This document shows positions 46,916-58,341 of a stretch of 60,000 nt of DNA, in pieces. The stretch spans positions 18,345,303 to 18,405,302 of the forward strand of contig NC_092581.1 of the NCBI RefSeq assembly GCF_037975245.1. Direction: 5' to 3'. The notes under the pieces were generated by a model, which saw only the letters and a program-made list of their open reading frames with translations, was not told the DNA's origin and searched no databases. The stretch comes from Apostichopus japonicus (taxonomy: Eukaryota; Echinodermata; Holothuroidea; Aspidochirotida; Stichopodidae). Position numbers and translations under genes: made by a program. Position 1 is the stretch's first letter. Each line of letters starts with the position of its first letter.

Positions 46916-47285
46916 CAGTGGCGTAGGAAGGTACTTTTGAGTGGGGGGGGCTGAAGACTGATGGCCAGCCTGGGGGAGGGGTCTAAGGGGAGGGGGTGTC
47001 CCCCTCCCCTTTGGAATTTGTTTGCATTTCCAGGTGGCCTCAGATGCAATTTGGTGCAATTTAGCACACTTCAACACCCACTCCATTTTGTAAACTTAAT
47101 TTTGTATTTTCACCTGGCCTTAGATGCAATTTGGTGCTCCAAATGAGATTTTTTTTCTCATTTGGAAATGAAAAAGGGGTTTTCTAACTTGCGAATTGGG
47201 GGGGCGGAATGATACTTCCGCCCCTCCACATTTTTCACTGGGGGGCTGGCGCCCCCCTCAGCCCCCCCCGGTTCCTGCGCCCTTG
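46916..47285. mobile_element. hAT-like MITE, GGCGTAGGAA family (inverted copy)
   Basis: Ends CAGTGGCGTAGGAAGG and GGTTCCTGCGCCCTTG. Exact 8-bp duplications atttgcac lie at 46,908-46,915 and 47,286-47,293. 370 bp, reverse orientation relative to 37,987 and 51,100. It splits an open frame that resumes at 47,294. Confidence 0.92.
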
Positions 47286-47293
47286 ATTTGCAC

Positions 47294-47519
47294 CCATGGA
47301 CTTGAGACTAAAAATGAATTCTTAATCGATATCCGTCGGCAAGCTGCAGAAACTGACAATACATTTTTGGACCGTCTGGAAAACTGCCGCGACGCACGTT
47401 TGGTGCGCGCTTCATATTTTACGGACCGCCGACGTTGGGTATTCTTTAATGTCTTTGAAGTGAAACCCGTGTGCAAAATAACTTTGCACGCAATCATTGT
47501 TCCTGGCAACAATACATGA
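47294..47519 (+). pseudogene. Coding-like fragment interrupted by a MITE
   Basis: Open frame with balanced, protein-like composition: FLDRLENCRDARLVRAS, then DRRRWVFFNVFEVKPVCK, ending TGA near 47,519. Removing the MITE at 46,916-47,285 extends it upstream only to a TAA near 46,880, so it is a fragment of about 80 codons. The opposite strand is also open. No family recognised. Confidence 0.25.
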
Positions 47520-48426
47520 CGAAAGCTGTATATCATACAGTTTGTTCAAGGCGACGAAATAGTAGAGAAGTTTCAGATCAATGCAAATAAGTCATTATAT
47601 ATATACCTATACCTATATACTCAAGTAAATCAATGTAAACATTTTAAATATCGTACCACTCCTATACTAATTTATACACACATGAGTAATGTTTTCTTTC
47701 CTTTTTCATTATTGAACTCTTATGAAATTCTTTCAGACGGGTTTTTTTTCCCCCTTTTCTTTCCCCATTCCCATTTTTTTCCTCTCCATTTTTTCTGTAA
47801 CAGCAGCCTATTTATAGTAAACAGGATCCGCTTATTTCTTTATTCAATCGTACACCTTACCGGTAATATTTACATAGTGCTGTAATATAAGGCATAACAA
47901 TTAAGCTAAAGTCATGTTTGATTGAAAAACACACCAACACCGTCACCGGTTGCTATGTATAAATAATTATGACGTCATTATTCGAGCGTTGAACAAAAGT
48001 GCAGGTAAGGTCGTACTCTGTTCGTTTTTTTTTTTGCCCAGATGACATTACAGACCTCGTTGATTGTGATCCAACTCCCTGGTGTATAGTAGTTAATGGT
48101 TTAACCGTATTATAATCTTCACAAAAACTAGTGAATACCCATAAATTCCGTCAGAGTTGAAAGTAGTATAGCTTAATATTAATAATATGTAAATAGAATG
48201 TTAAGACATATGTAATGACCAAAAACACAGGTTCATGTTGCCATCGTGTTTATTCAGTGGAAAACAACAATAAGAAATAAAACCCTGCAAAGACAAAACA
48301 AATGGATCATAAATACAAGATTAAGGTAATTACTTATCATGGATAATTAATGTAAATTAAATGTGCAATGAGAACCAATACATGAGTGACGAGGAGTCAT
48401 AAACATTGAGTATTGTTCTTACTTAA

Positions 48427-48807
48427 TTGAATATTGTTTTATTATTCTCAGACGTTGGTCATAGCAAAGCACTAAATGAATCCAACAATCTCAATTACTT
48501 CAACAAAAGAATTAAAACAAATCACTTTAGAAATAAAAAGAATAATATATCAGGTGACATGTCATGTGACCAACTTCATGTTAACAATTGGGTTGCTAAG
48601 GAGATTATGGAACTCTCAGGTCTGATGTTACATTTTAATACTAATTTACACCTTCACCAATCTCCAGGAATCATGGTTACTAGTTATAAGTTTGATCATC
48701 CATCACTGATTATGATAATGACGAAAGGGATTAAGTATAAGCTTAATAGTATACAACTTAGCAAACACATAACGGTCGATGTAGTGCACATTGTTACAAA
48801 GATATAA
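48427..48807 (+). CDS. Open frame of unknown status (126 aa)
   Basis: A long frame for such AT-rich sequence, Asn/His/Lys-rich, reading SDVGHSKALNESNNLNYF near its start after a pyrimidine tract and TCTCAG at 48,446-48,451. It could be an exon. No family or splice partner found. Confidence 0.2.
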   Translation: MNIVLLFSDVGHSKALNESNNLNYFNKRIKTNHFRNKKNNISGDMSCDQLHVNNWVAKEIMELSGLMLHFNTNLHLHQSPGIMVTSYKFDHPSLIMIMTKGIKYKLNSIQLSKHITVDVVHIVTKI

Positions 48808-48883
48808 CGTCAAGGCCAAGGCCCCACAACACACGTGTGTTAGGATAGCACGGGATGAATGGCGATCTACGGTGACAGGCAAG

Positions 48884-49131
48884 TTGTATGTATGTATGTA
48901 TATGTGATCTTCCCGCAAGCAGGAACTCGCGAAAGAAGCCATGGAGGCTTATAGACTCGCAAGCTGACCAAAGCCAATCTCTCGGCACACATTCATTTAA
49001 CGTCCATGTCAGGAAGTTGTTATTGAACAACACCCTTGCCAGACGACACACATTGCTGTCGGCGGGGAATCGAACCGGGGATCTCATGACTGGGAGACGC
49101 CGGCGTTAACCACTAGGCTATACACTCCGCC
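48884..49131 (-). mobile_element. tRNA-derived SINE
   Basis: On the - strand the element starts with a tRNA-like head. The A box is TAGCCTAGTGGTTAA (complement at 49,106-49,120) and the B box is GGTTCGATTCC (complement at 49,066-49,076), about 30 bases apart as in pol III promoters. A body of about 170 bp follows, then a (CATA)n tail (48,884-48,905). A headless copy lies at 36,991-37,165. Confidence 0.88.
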
Positions 49132-49133
49132 TA

Positions 49134-49180
49134 TGTTACTTAAGTTACTTAAGTTACTAAGTTACTTAAGTTACTTAATT
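49134..49180 (+). repeat. TTACTTAAG short tandem array
   Basis: Five units of TTACTTAAG (one lacking two bases) directly beside the SINE head. It shares the CTTAAG hexamer with the large array at 56,443-58,341. Confidence 0.9.
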
Positions 49181-51099
49181 GACAGCAATATCGAAATCAA
49201 ATACGCTCTTCATCACTCTGCAATTAAATCCTAACACGCAATCACGAATGAAAGCTTACCCTGAATATAATATAATCTTGTCAAGAATAAGAATGGCTCC
49301 GTAAAAAGAATGATCAGACCATTCACAAAAAGTTGTTGTTGTTGTAGCAAATGATTCTCAAAAAGTAGTAAAGTAAAATAGATGGCGCTCGTCACCTTTT
49401 ACCAAGTCCATCGGTAAGGGTTACCACTGTTACATATATATATATCGATCCTCTTCTGCAGCACCCTGAGTGTAAAGTCTCAGCTGTGAAATACGTTGTT
49501 ATTTTCAATTCAGAAACCAAATTACAAAACGCTTCTCATGTGTGTTTGATTACTCTGGATTGATAGTCAACTGATCTTATCTCCATGGCGTTGATTATTA
49601 ACACGTTTCTCGTATTGATCAAACTGATCTCGGCCACTTAAAAAAAAAAGTTTGGTGAGAACTTTGGAAGGCGTACAGATGGTTGTAACACACAATACGA
49701 CAGAATACTGATCATCAAATATGTGTGCTATATATGTCTCATTCTAGTTTTGCAAAGGACAGGACAAGGCATTAATCCCTCTCTTCAAACTGGTACACAA
49801 GTGCCCTGAACCCAGTAATGTTCACACATCCCAACATACAAACACTTCTCTGTTTTTTTCTCTCTTTAATTCATTCCTTGAATAAAATCAGTGTTTGCTA
49901 CACATTCGATACACTCTTTCAATTTATAAGCGTTTCTTTCTTCTGCTAAAGCAACATTTAGGTAAATAAAAAAATATTTATATACAAACAAATCACTTCG
50001 CCGCCACTTATCCTTGTATAGTACACGAGCTGTAACGGAGCAACACAGTTTATCAACAGTGACGTATTCAAGCAATGTTTGACGTACATGAGTCTGGCCG
50101 AACCCCTCCCCCACCCCCAACCCCCTCCTTCTCCTATATCCTCCACCCCACTCAGTCCCAACACCTCCCATATAGATGACCGCAAATTCTTTGCGTCGTG
50201 GGAGATTAATAACAACAACAAAAACCGTCATAACATATACACTCCTTAAGCCCGTCAATCCAGACCACACTCTTCACCACTAAATAACAAACATTATTGT
50301 CGTTTCATGATTCCACCGAGTCCTAAACGTTCCGTGCAGTGAATATTAAAGCGTCACGGAATGAATGAATAAACTGGATACTGGTCATCTTGGCCTATTT
50401 GTGGGAATTAATGGACCCACCCTCCCCCAACAAAGAGAGATCTTCTTTGGGAAGTGACATGGCCTTCCCTAGGCTTCCACTAACATTATATAGCCGGATT
50501 GCAGGTCATCCATCGGGATTCTCTGATGGGTTGTGTATGCATGCTTGGTCCCACAGAAGCTGGTATTTCCATCGGCCTAATTTTCATGACTTGACACTTG
50601 TTCCCATAGCTATGATTCATATCGGCCACCGTAAAGAGAGAGAAAAAAAGTCGCTTGTTCAAATATTAAACGTTAAGCAGGCACGTGTGTTTCAATCCAA
50701 GCGCTATTTGTAAGCGAACTATTATGTTCTATTTGAAAGTTGAGAAAACGTGTGAGATTCTCTCCCTTGACTGATATTTTCGTTCGTTACCTTTCAAGTT
50801 GTCTTTATAATTAGTGATTCAGTTACAACAATTGAGGTCTCGATAATGGCAGTACCTTGTCAATGAGTCGCGCCTTGCTGCCCTTATTTTACGCGTTATG
50901 TCATGCAGTCTTCGATATATTTGCATGGGACTTGGTGGAATTCACACTTATTCCGGTGAGTTTACGTAACAATTAACGTACGTTATATAGTTCACCTCAC
51001 ATGACCAGTTTTAATGTCATTTTGTTGCATCTATTAAGTCTTCAGTTGCGTATCCGGCAGCCAATTTTGTGCCCAAAGGCTAGTGTACTTTACTATATT

Positions 51100-51476
51100 C
51101 AAGGGCGTAGGAACCGGGGGGCTGGGGGCGCCAGCCCCCCCCAGTGAAAAATATGGAGGGGCGGAAATATCATTCCGCCACCCCCCCCCCCCCGCTTCGC
51201 AAGTCAGAAAACCCCTTTTGCATTTCCAAATGAGAAAAAAATCTCATTTGGAGTACCAAATTGCATCTATAAGGCCAGGTGAAAATGCAAAATTATTAAC
51301 AAAATGGAGTGGGTGTTGAAGTGTGCTACATTGCACCAAATTGCATCTGAGGCCCCTGGAAATGCCAAAAAATTCCAAAGGGGAGGGGGACACCCCCTCC
51401 CCTTGGACCCCTCCCCAGGCCGGCCATCAGTCTTCAGCCCCCCCCCCCCACTCAAAAGTACCTTCCTACGCCACTG
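51100..51476. mobile_element. hAT-like MITE, GGCGTAGGAA family (copy B)
   Basis: Ends CAAGGGCGTAGGAACC and CCTTCCTACGCCACTG. Exact 8-bp duplications actatatt lie at 51,092-51,099 and 51,477-51,484. Copy A has the empty site tttactatattacaaactgg at 34,658. 377 bp. Confidence 0.95.
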
Positions 51477-52424
51477 ACTATATTAAAAACTGGACCATGT
51501 GATGGAGGATATATATCTGTGAAAACACGTGTAATTGAGTTGATGAATGGAACCCCTTTGCCATTCCTTCACCTGTATTTTTTGCTATAGTCGGTTAGAG
51601 ATATACACTTTTTGGGCCTTGATTGGTGTCCACTTAGCCTTTTTTTTATATAAATTGTGTATGATAGGGGGTCTTTCTAAAATTTCCAGTTTTTGACTTA
51701 TGACATGCACACAGCACCCCCCCCCCCCGACTAGTAAATTGCAACGTAACCAACTTTTAACATGTTTTGTTTCGAAAAAGTGTAAATATTGTGCACCACG
51801 TGGCTCCATGTGGGTTTTCATGTTTGAAAAATCTCCAGGCTCTGAGGGGGAATGTACCATCCTCAGAACCCCTTACACCACGTACACGAGACATGCTGCG
51901 TTAACACGCGGGGGTACACATTCAAACTTTTTCCAAAGGAAATCATGCGTATATGCCCATAGAGAAGGGTGTTCCAATCTCATTATAGTATTCAATCTTG
52001 ATAAGGAAGATTAAAAGTCTCTTTGAGGAACTATGCCATCAGGATGTCAGTACAAGAGATCTAAGAAAATTGGCAGTCGACAATATTGGGGACAATGCAG
52101 ATTATATCGTATGCAACACCGGGTTTTGAAGCAGTCTGCTTATTCTGGCTGGAGTTCTTTCTAGAGTGCTGTTTTTGGCTCACCCCTGTGATATCGGAGT
52201 GTTAGATCACACTGATAAATAAGAAATATATCCCTTACTGCCAAGTAACTTTGCACTCATGACCTGTTGCCTAGAGTAGCTGACATTAAGACCCAGCATG
52301 CACTGTCACTTAACAGAGAAGAGAAATGAAAATATTTATATTATGAAAATCAAAACATAACCTTTCTTTTAAGTTAGCTTGTTCAATTTAAAACAATTGC
52401 AAGGCAGTGAAAGTTAATCTTTAA

Positions 52425-52635
52425 ATAACCATACTGAAACCTTCCAAATACATTTATATAAACCCAGTTGATAACAGAGAATTAATATTGCCTCTTATGC
52501 AACACCTGTAATAAAAATGCTTAAAATATGCATCTCCAGATATAAGTTGAGAAAATATTTGTTTTTTCTACAACATAACTTCTGGAAGTACCATCTAACA
52601 GTAGATGGCGCTCTCCGGAATAAGGAAATATATTT
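52425..52635. other. Block in copy B missing from copy A
   Basis: Copy A passes from the equivalent of ttaatcttta (38,768) to attgtgtgatatagg (38,778) without it. No clear inverted ends, so a deletion in A is as likely as an insertion in B. Confidence 0.6.
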
Positions 52636-52770
52636 CCATTGTGTGATATAGGTAACTATATGAATGGTCGCAAAATATTGCTCAAACAAAACGTGGACAC
52701 TAAATTGTCGACGTAATGTAGAAGTCCACGAATTGGCTACCATGGAATGTCGACCGAAGTATACATTTAG

Positions 52771-52914
<144 letters not shown>

Positions 52915-53744
52915 CCAGCCAGTTTTGATAAAAGTCGTCCTATCATTAATAATTAAAGGAGTTATTATCATAGCCTTGCTTTTAGACTTAATTTATATGC
53001 GGACACGCTAACCACTATAGGCATATATGGACGCTGATTGTATGTCCAGAGGTTCGAAACCGGTAAGGAAGGTCGTAATTCCACTGTAGGCGTTTGTCAC
53101 CTGTATCGAACAATAGTTCTGTTTGGTGCCATATTTTGCCTTTCTCTAGAGATCAAACATGATGCTAACCAACTCGAAACCAGTTTGTTATTCCTAAAAC
53201 CGCATCTCGAAAGAGACACATTGAACAGAGTTGATGTTAATATATACTATGTACACTAAGATGTTCTTGTAATAGGTGTAATATGCATATTCTGTCCGTT
53301 TAACCCGTTTAAGCTAATAGCTGGGGGAAGCCACTCAACGCAAACGAAGCTCGACAAAGTTAAGATTGAAAAATGGTGTTCTGTTATATTCTTGACTCCT
53401 ACGAAACCATTCAAAAGACGTTTTGAATATTGTTAGTTTGCGTATGTCAGGTAATGAAGATACTCCATGGTCAGGCAAGCGTTCCACTTCAGCACAGTTT
53501 ACCTTCTCTCCGCCAAGCCCTGTCGTTTCGCAGCTGTGTATAGAGTTTACAACCCCAAAACAGTAGAGTGACCCGTTGAAATGAAGACAAAGCGTGTAAT
53601 TGAAATGAAAGGAGCATTATGGAGCCGTGTCTTGAAATAAATATTTACGATATATAAATTCTAGTTTCTGTAACCTAAAGAGCAAAAGAACACTTACAAA
53701 GACTTCTCGAATTTTTCTCATATACTATTTATGGACTTCATTTA

Positions 53745-53936
53745 ATGGAATCGGAGAATATGGTCACCTTAGTCTATAGGTCTACATACACAACACAAGA
53801 GGCTATAAGAAAGATCTTTATCAACATAATAGCTCCTCGCTTGTATATCGAGACAAAGAGCATATTTAAAATCGAAACGAAACACATAAAGATTGACATA
53901 AATAATAATAATCCTTGCATAACACTGTGCAATTAA
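53745..53936 (+). CDS. Conserved small open frame, copy B (63 aa)
   Basis: Partner of 40,222-40,413, with residue changes V to T and K to N only. Same caution: no domain, and the surrounding non-coding sequence is equally conserved. Confidence 0.2.
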   Translation: MESENMVTLVYRSTYTTQEAIRKIFINIIAPRLYIETKSIFKIETKHIKIDINNNNPCITLCN

Positions 53937-55108
53937 ATTACTTATAACAAAAACAAGAGGAAAATGTTATCATTTCTATCAGTAAAACGATATCAAAATT
54001 ATTGCATAATGCCTTGCAACGACGCACGCCGAAAACATAAAGCCTGCACCTTAGCGTTTTGCTGCATTTAATTTCTATCTTAGCTTTAATATGCTAAGAA
54101 AACATTTGTAAATACCTTTATTTTATGTTAAAGGCACCACTATTGCCCAATATTGGCAAATATGTTAGAAAGCCAGTTATAAGTTGATAATGGTCACCCA
54201 TGCTCAAGAAGCATTTTTCTGCCAGGCTAAATTTATATCTACGCACACCAGTGAATAGCTTATTGTCCAATCTAGCATTCCAAAATGGATGAGAATACTT
54301 CTGAGAAGCAGAACGTGCCACTTTATACCGCTCTGTATTTATTTTGTTTTTTTAATGGGCGCCCTCACTTATCAAAGAATTTTTTTTCCCCCTGAAGGTA
54401 CGACGTATGGAACGCCAACACGGACATTATTCAATAACTTTTTATGCAGCTTTTACTCCTTCTACAGTAGTACATTTTGTGTCACATAATGAAATAAACA
54501 ATTACAAGTCATTATGTGAGGTCTTAATACACAGCAAAATGACCTAGGCTTGAATTTTTATTGGGGAGTCTATCAGCTGTCACAGAAAGGTCGCCATTTC
54601 GGACAAAAATCATATTGTCTTTATTTTGCAGTTTTTACTGCCACCGGCATCATTTCAAGAAAAATCGTAGTCATTATTCGGCAATATTGACAGTCACATA
54701 TAATGACTCTAGAAAGAAAACACTAATTATGCTTCAATATTATTTTTAAATAAGGACTAACGTAAATCTGACTCATTATGCGGCAGTCTTTACAGCAGCA
54801 GAACGACTTTTATTAACGGCGTACTTGTTATTCGGCAACATTTACTGCAGCCGAATGACTAAAGTACTCGCCAAAAGGGACATTACTGTTCGCGCTACAA
54901 TATTGATATTACTGGCCAAGCGAACGATACCTACATGACTGGACGCTGAAACTAAAATTTTCAGCTGCACACTGAAACTTAAAGTATCATATAGTCTCTG
55001 TACATATGCAGGTTTAGAGTCTAGCTGAGCAGCCAACTTTATCTGAGCCTGTCCGGCGGCGGCTCTGTGTCACAGAGCTCACAAGCGCCCTCACTTTGTA
55101 GGTGCCTA

Positions 55109-55143
55109 CCACTGATCTGTACAGATAGTGTACAGATCAGTGG
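55109..55143. repeat. Perfect 15-bp palindrome inserted in copy B
   Basis: CCACTGATCTGTACA, five-base loop gatag, TGTACAGATCAGTGG. Copy A reads straight through (tgtaggtgccgacatcatg at 42,121). The insertion is flanked by GGTGCCT on both sides (55,101-55,107 and 55,142-55,148). Confidence 0.9.
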
Positions 55144-56442
55144 TGCCTGCATCATGACTATACTCCCTGCATGGTGTGTTGCCCGCCTAAATAATATCAC
55201 CATGAACAACCGAAAACGGTTCTTCCTAATACTGCAAACCCTACAATATTACGTATTTGCAAAGTTCTTCCTAATACTGCAAGCACTCCACGCGCATTAC
55301 AATACTGCGTATTTGCATGCAAGTTCAGTTCTAGTTACCTTTTTTTTTTGTCGTGCGCGCTCAATACGTCATGTCCGTGACGTCAGAGATGACTTTGTTT
55401 TTGTTGTATTCGATTTCGATGAAAGGGAATCCACGACTGCATCTGATAATTAGGAAGGTTTGTTTACTAACCGTCTCCTTATTCATCATAGTGTTACGGA
55501 AACATGCAGTTTTTATTTATTGTGATTTGTATATTTGCTGTGCAATGCTGTATCATCTGATTACATTAATCTTGAAATTGACGGATTTCAGTTACTGAGC
55601 CTTGCGTCTGTTGTTGTTTTTATCACATTAATCTACAATATTTTAAAGTCGGATACTTCCATAGTGACGTTTCAAAAAGCTATAAAATTCATCTGTCAAC
55701 CATCTGTTTAAATTTCAGTGTGGTTATTTTGTAGTTTCACGACTGTTTTATTAATCACCAGGGAAGTGATTAATCTATAGATGCATTCGTTTCCTTTTGT
55801 TAGCTGTCTATAGAGATTCTTCCTACTCTACGTCAATCTGACCAACGCTTTGCATAACTGCGCCAGACTGACCATCAGTTTGGTACTTCGTCCTTGAGAA
55901 GGTCAGTGTGTACTTCCGGTATTGTGACTCGCTGAACCAGTAATTGATACCTTGCGGAAGTGACAGTGAACCTTGTTTGAAGGAGTTACGTAACGTTCCC
56001 AGACTACCAACACAATCCAATATGTTACGAGGATTCGGCCCCCAAACATCCCGTAAAGAATTCTAACAATATTTCATTAGGATAAGACATCATTTTCGAC
56101 TTCAAATTTTAGCGTTTGCTTTCAAAAAGACTTTCCTGGTGGTTTCGACTTTCCAAATATTTCACAGACATTGACTAATTGGTTCCCGTATCAATATGGA
56201 GACAATTAAATGTTTCAATGAGACAGAATGCTTTTCGAGGGTGGCAGAAAACTGTTCAATAAACGCATCAGTCATCAGTGACAATTATCTGATTTTCTAG
56301 AAATGTTGAGACTAATATATACTGATGACCTATTAGACTCGCAGAGAACTGGCCGCTGTTTTTAAAGTATCGCTCACTCCCTCTATAAATTACATTCCAA
56401 CGGCAACATAGGAGTGTGAACAGCCAGTGAGGAGCTCGGGAT

Positions 56443-58341
56443 TATGGCAAGCCGTTTTAACATTTACCTCTCTATTCTACTTAAGTAGAATTAATTCCAC
56501 TTAAGTAGAATACAATTAAGCTTAAGTGAAATGAATTGCACTTAAGTAGAATTGCATTTTACTTAAGCTTAATTGTATTCCACTTAAGTGGAATTCATAT
56601 TAGCTTAAGTTCAAACGGTTTTTGTCTACATCGTATTTTACTTAAGTAAAATACAATTCTACTTAAGTAAAATACAATTCTGCTTAAGTAAAATTCAATT
56701 CTACTTAAGTAAAATGCAATTCTGCTTAAGTAAAATTCAATTCTACTTAAGTAAAATGCTATTCTACTTAAGCAAAATGGCTTTTCAATTTCACTTAAGC
56801 TAAATTGCATTTTACTTAAGTGAAATAGAATTACGCTTAAGTGAAATGTGATTGGTCAATCTATTTCACTTAAGTAAAATGCAATTTAACTTAAGTAAAA
56901 TGTGATTGGTCAATCAGTGTATGCTACTCATTGCGTCACTGTACTTGCCGCAAAGTCCGACTCTGTATACTATTATAGGTACCTCACCACGTGTTCATCC
57001 GCTCAATAGGTTTACCATTGTCAGAAAAGAGGTAAAAGTACCTAACGTAAAGCTTCCTTAAGCATGTTATCATTTACTGTCATCGTTTTTTCTGCCTTTA
57101 TATGAAAGAGCATAATTTTAAGTACAGATGGTGTGAAAATAGGGAGGATCGAAGGTGATATAAACCATTTTAAAAATCTTTGGTTAAATGTTGATATTAC
57201 CCCGAACGAGCATATGGAAGGGTTCAGTGTGATAAACTTGCTCCTCTTCTAGCTCATAATCTAAACGGTCATGATATGGAAGTTTGCAAGTGCCATGATA
57301 GGCCACTAGAACACAGCTATCGTGTGGTGGGTAGGATATACCAGATGAAAACTTCTATCTATGCTTTGGCAGGTCTTGAAAGTGATGAGTTTAGTGTGTA
57401 AGTCAATGGAACAATTAATTGTGATGCGAGACCTATAGAGTTACGTTCAAGACGTACTAGTTACGTAACCATTTGCGGCCATTCCCCCATTCTGTGATAC
57501 TTATCCAGCTTTCGTTGTGTATATACGAACATAACACCATACTTAGCAAATGAAGCAAAGCTTTGTTTATCACTGAGTCTGAACGTTAGACATTTGGTAA
57601 ATGCAGCCAGCCAATAAATCGTTGCAAACTGTTGCTGATGCAGTTGGAAAAGCACTTTTGAGGGCAAGGGAACGACTACAACACGACATACCCAATCAGT
57701 GGTACTAGTATACTAGAAGTATCACAAGGCATGGTACCATGCATGTAAACATTGCCCCCAGACCAACCACTTCTCCGCACGAGGTAAATGTTATAACGGC
57801 TTGCCATATCCTTCAATTCCACTTAAGCTAAATTGTATTTTACTTAAGTAGAATTGTATTTTACTTAAGTAAAATGCAATTGTATTCTACTTAAGTAAAA
57901 TACAATTCTACTTAAGTAGAATACAATTTAGCTTAAGTTAAATTGAATTTCACTTAAGCTTAATTGTATTCTACTTAAGTAAAATACAATTTTACTTAAG
58001 TAAAATGCATTTAGCTTAAGTGAAAAAGAATGACACTTTTACTTAAGCTAAATTAAATTTTACTTAAGTAGAATTGTATTTTACTTAAGTAGAATATAAT
58101 TAAGCTTAAGTGAAATTGAATTTAACTTAAGCTTAAAAGAAAGTGGTAATTTTACTTAAGTGGAATACAATTAAACTTAAGTAAAATGCAATTCTACTTA
58201 AGTGCAATTCATTTTACTTAAGCTTAATTGTATTCTACTTAAGTGCAATTCATTTCACTTAAGCTTAATTGTATTCTACTTAAGTGCAATTAATTCTACT
58301 TAAGTAGAATAGAGAGGTAAATGTTAAAACGGCTTGCCATA
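56443..58341. mobile_element. Novel-looking TIR element with CTTAAG palindrome arrays
   Basis: Ends TATGGCAAGCCGTTTTAACA and TGTTAAAACGGCTTGCCATA are perfect inverted repeats. They continue inward through CCTCTCTATTCTACTTAAG and its complement. The 6-bp duplication cgggat flanks it (56,437-56,442, 58,342-58,347), and the empty site is in copy A at 43,545-43,550. The left array (56,468-56,896) has about 19 CTTAAG and the right array (57,830-58,306) about 23, each in a near-palindromic unit like AATTCTACTTAAGTAAAAT. The core 56,900-57,830 holds a nested MITE and an internal copy of the terminus at 57,781-57,808. No transposase; superfamily unknown. Confidence 0.93.
56974..57438. mobile_element. 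MITE nested in the core, relative of 11,188-11,666
   Basis: Ends TATAGGTACCTCACC and, inverted, TATAGGTCTCGCATCAC. The segment 57,315-57,420 is the reverse complement of the conserved part of the elements at 11,206 and 17,271 (TTAGTGTGTAAGTCAATGG, AAAACTTCTATCTATGC). About 465 bp, close to the 479 bp of the intron copy. Confidence 0.65.

Noticed and set aside
46699-47086. Similar open frames VLKCAKLHQIASEATWKC here, at 38,157 and near 51,300
   Set aside because: They recur only because they lie in copies of the same non-coding MITE, and frames differ between copies.
49062-49131. Functional tRNA gene on the - strand
   Set aside because: A and B boxes are good, but the unit continues into a SINE body with a (CATA)n tail and a second dispersed copy, so it is a SINE head.
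52985-53065. tRNA-like sequence (GCTAACCACTATAGGC ... GGTTCGAAACC)
   Set aside because: The two boxes lie on opposite strands, so they cannot form one promoter; copy A lacks most of it.
56595-56810. Open frame with repeated FYLSRI units, resembling a repeat protein
   Set aside because: It is the CTTAAG array read in one frame; the unit is a DNA palindrome and indels break the frame elsewhere in the array.
56443-58341. CRISPR-like array
   Set aside because: The units are near-palindromic with no regular spacers of constant length, the sequence is eukaryotic, and the block is bounded by transposon-type termini.
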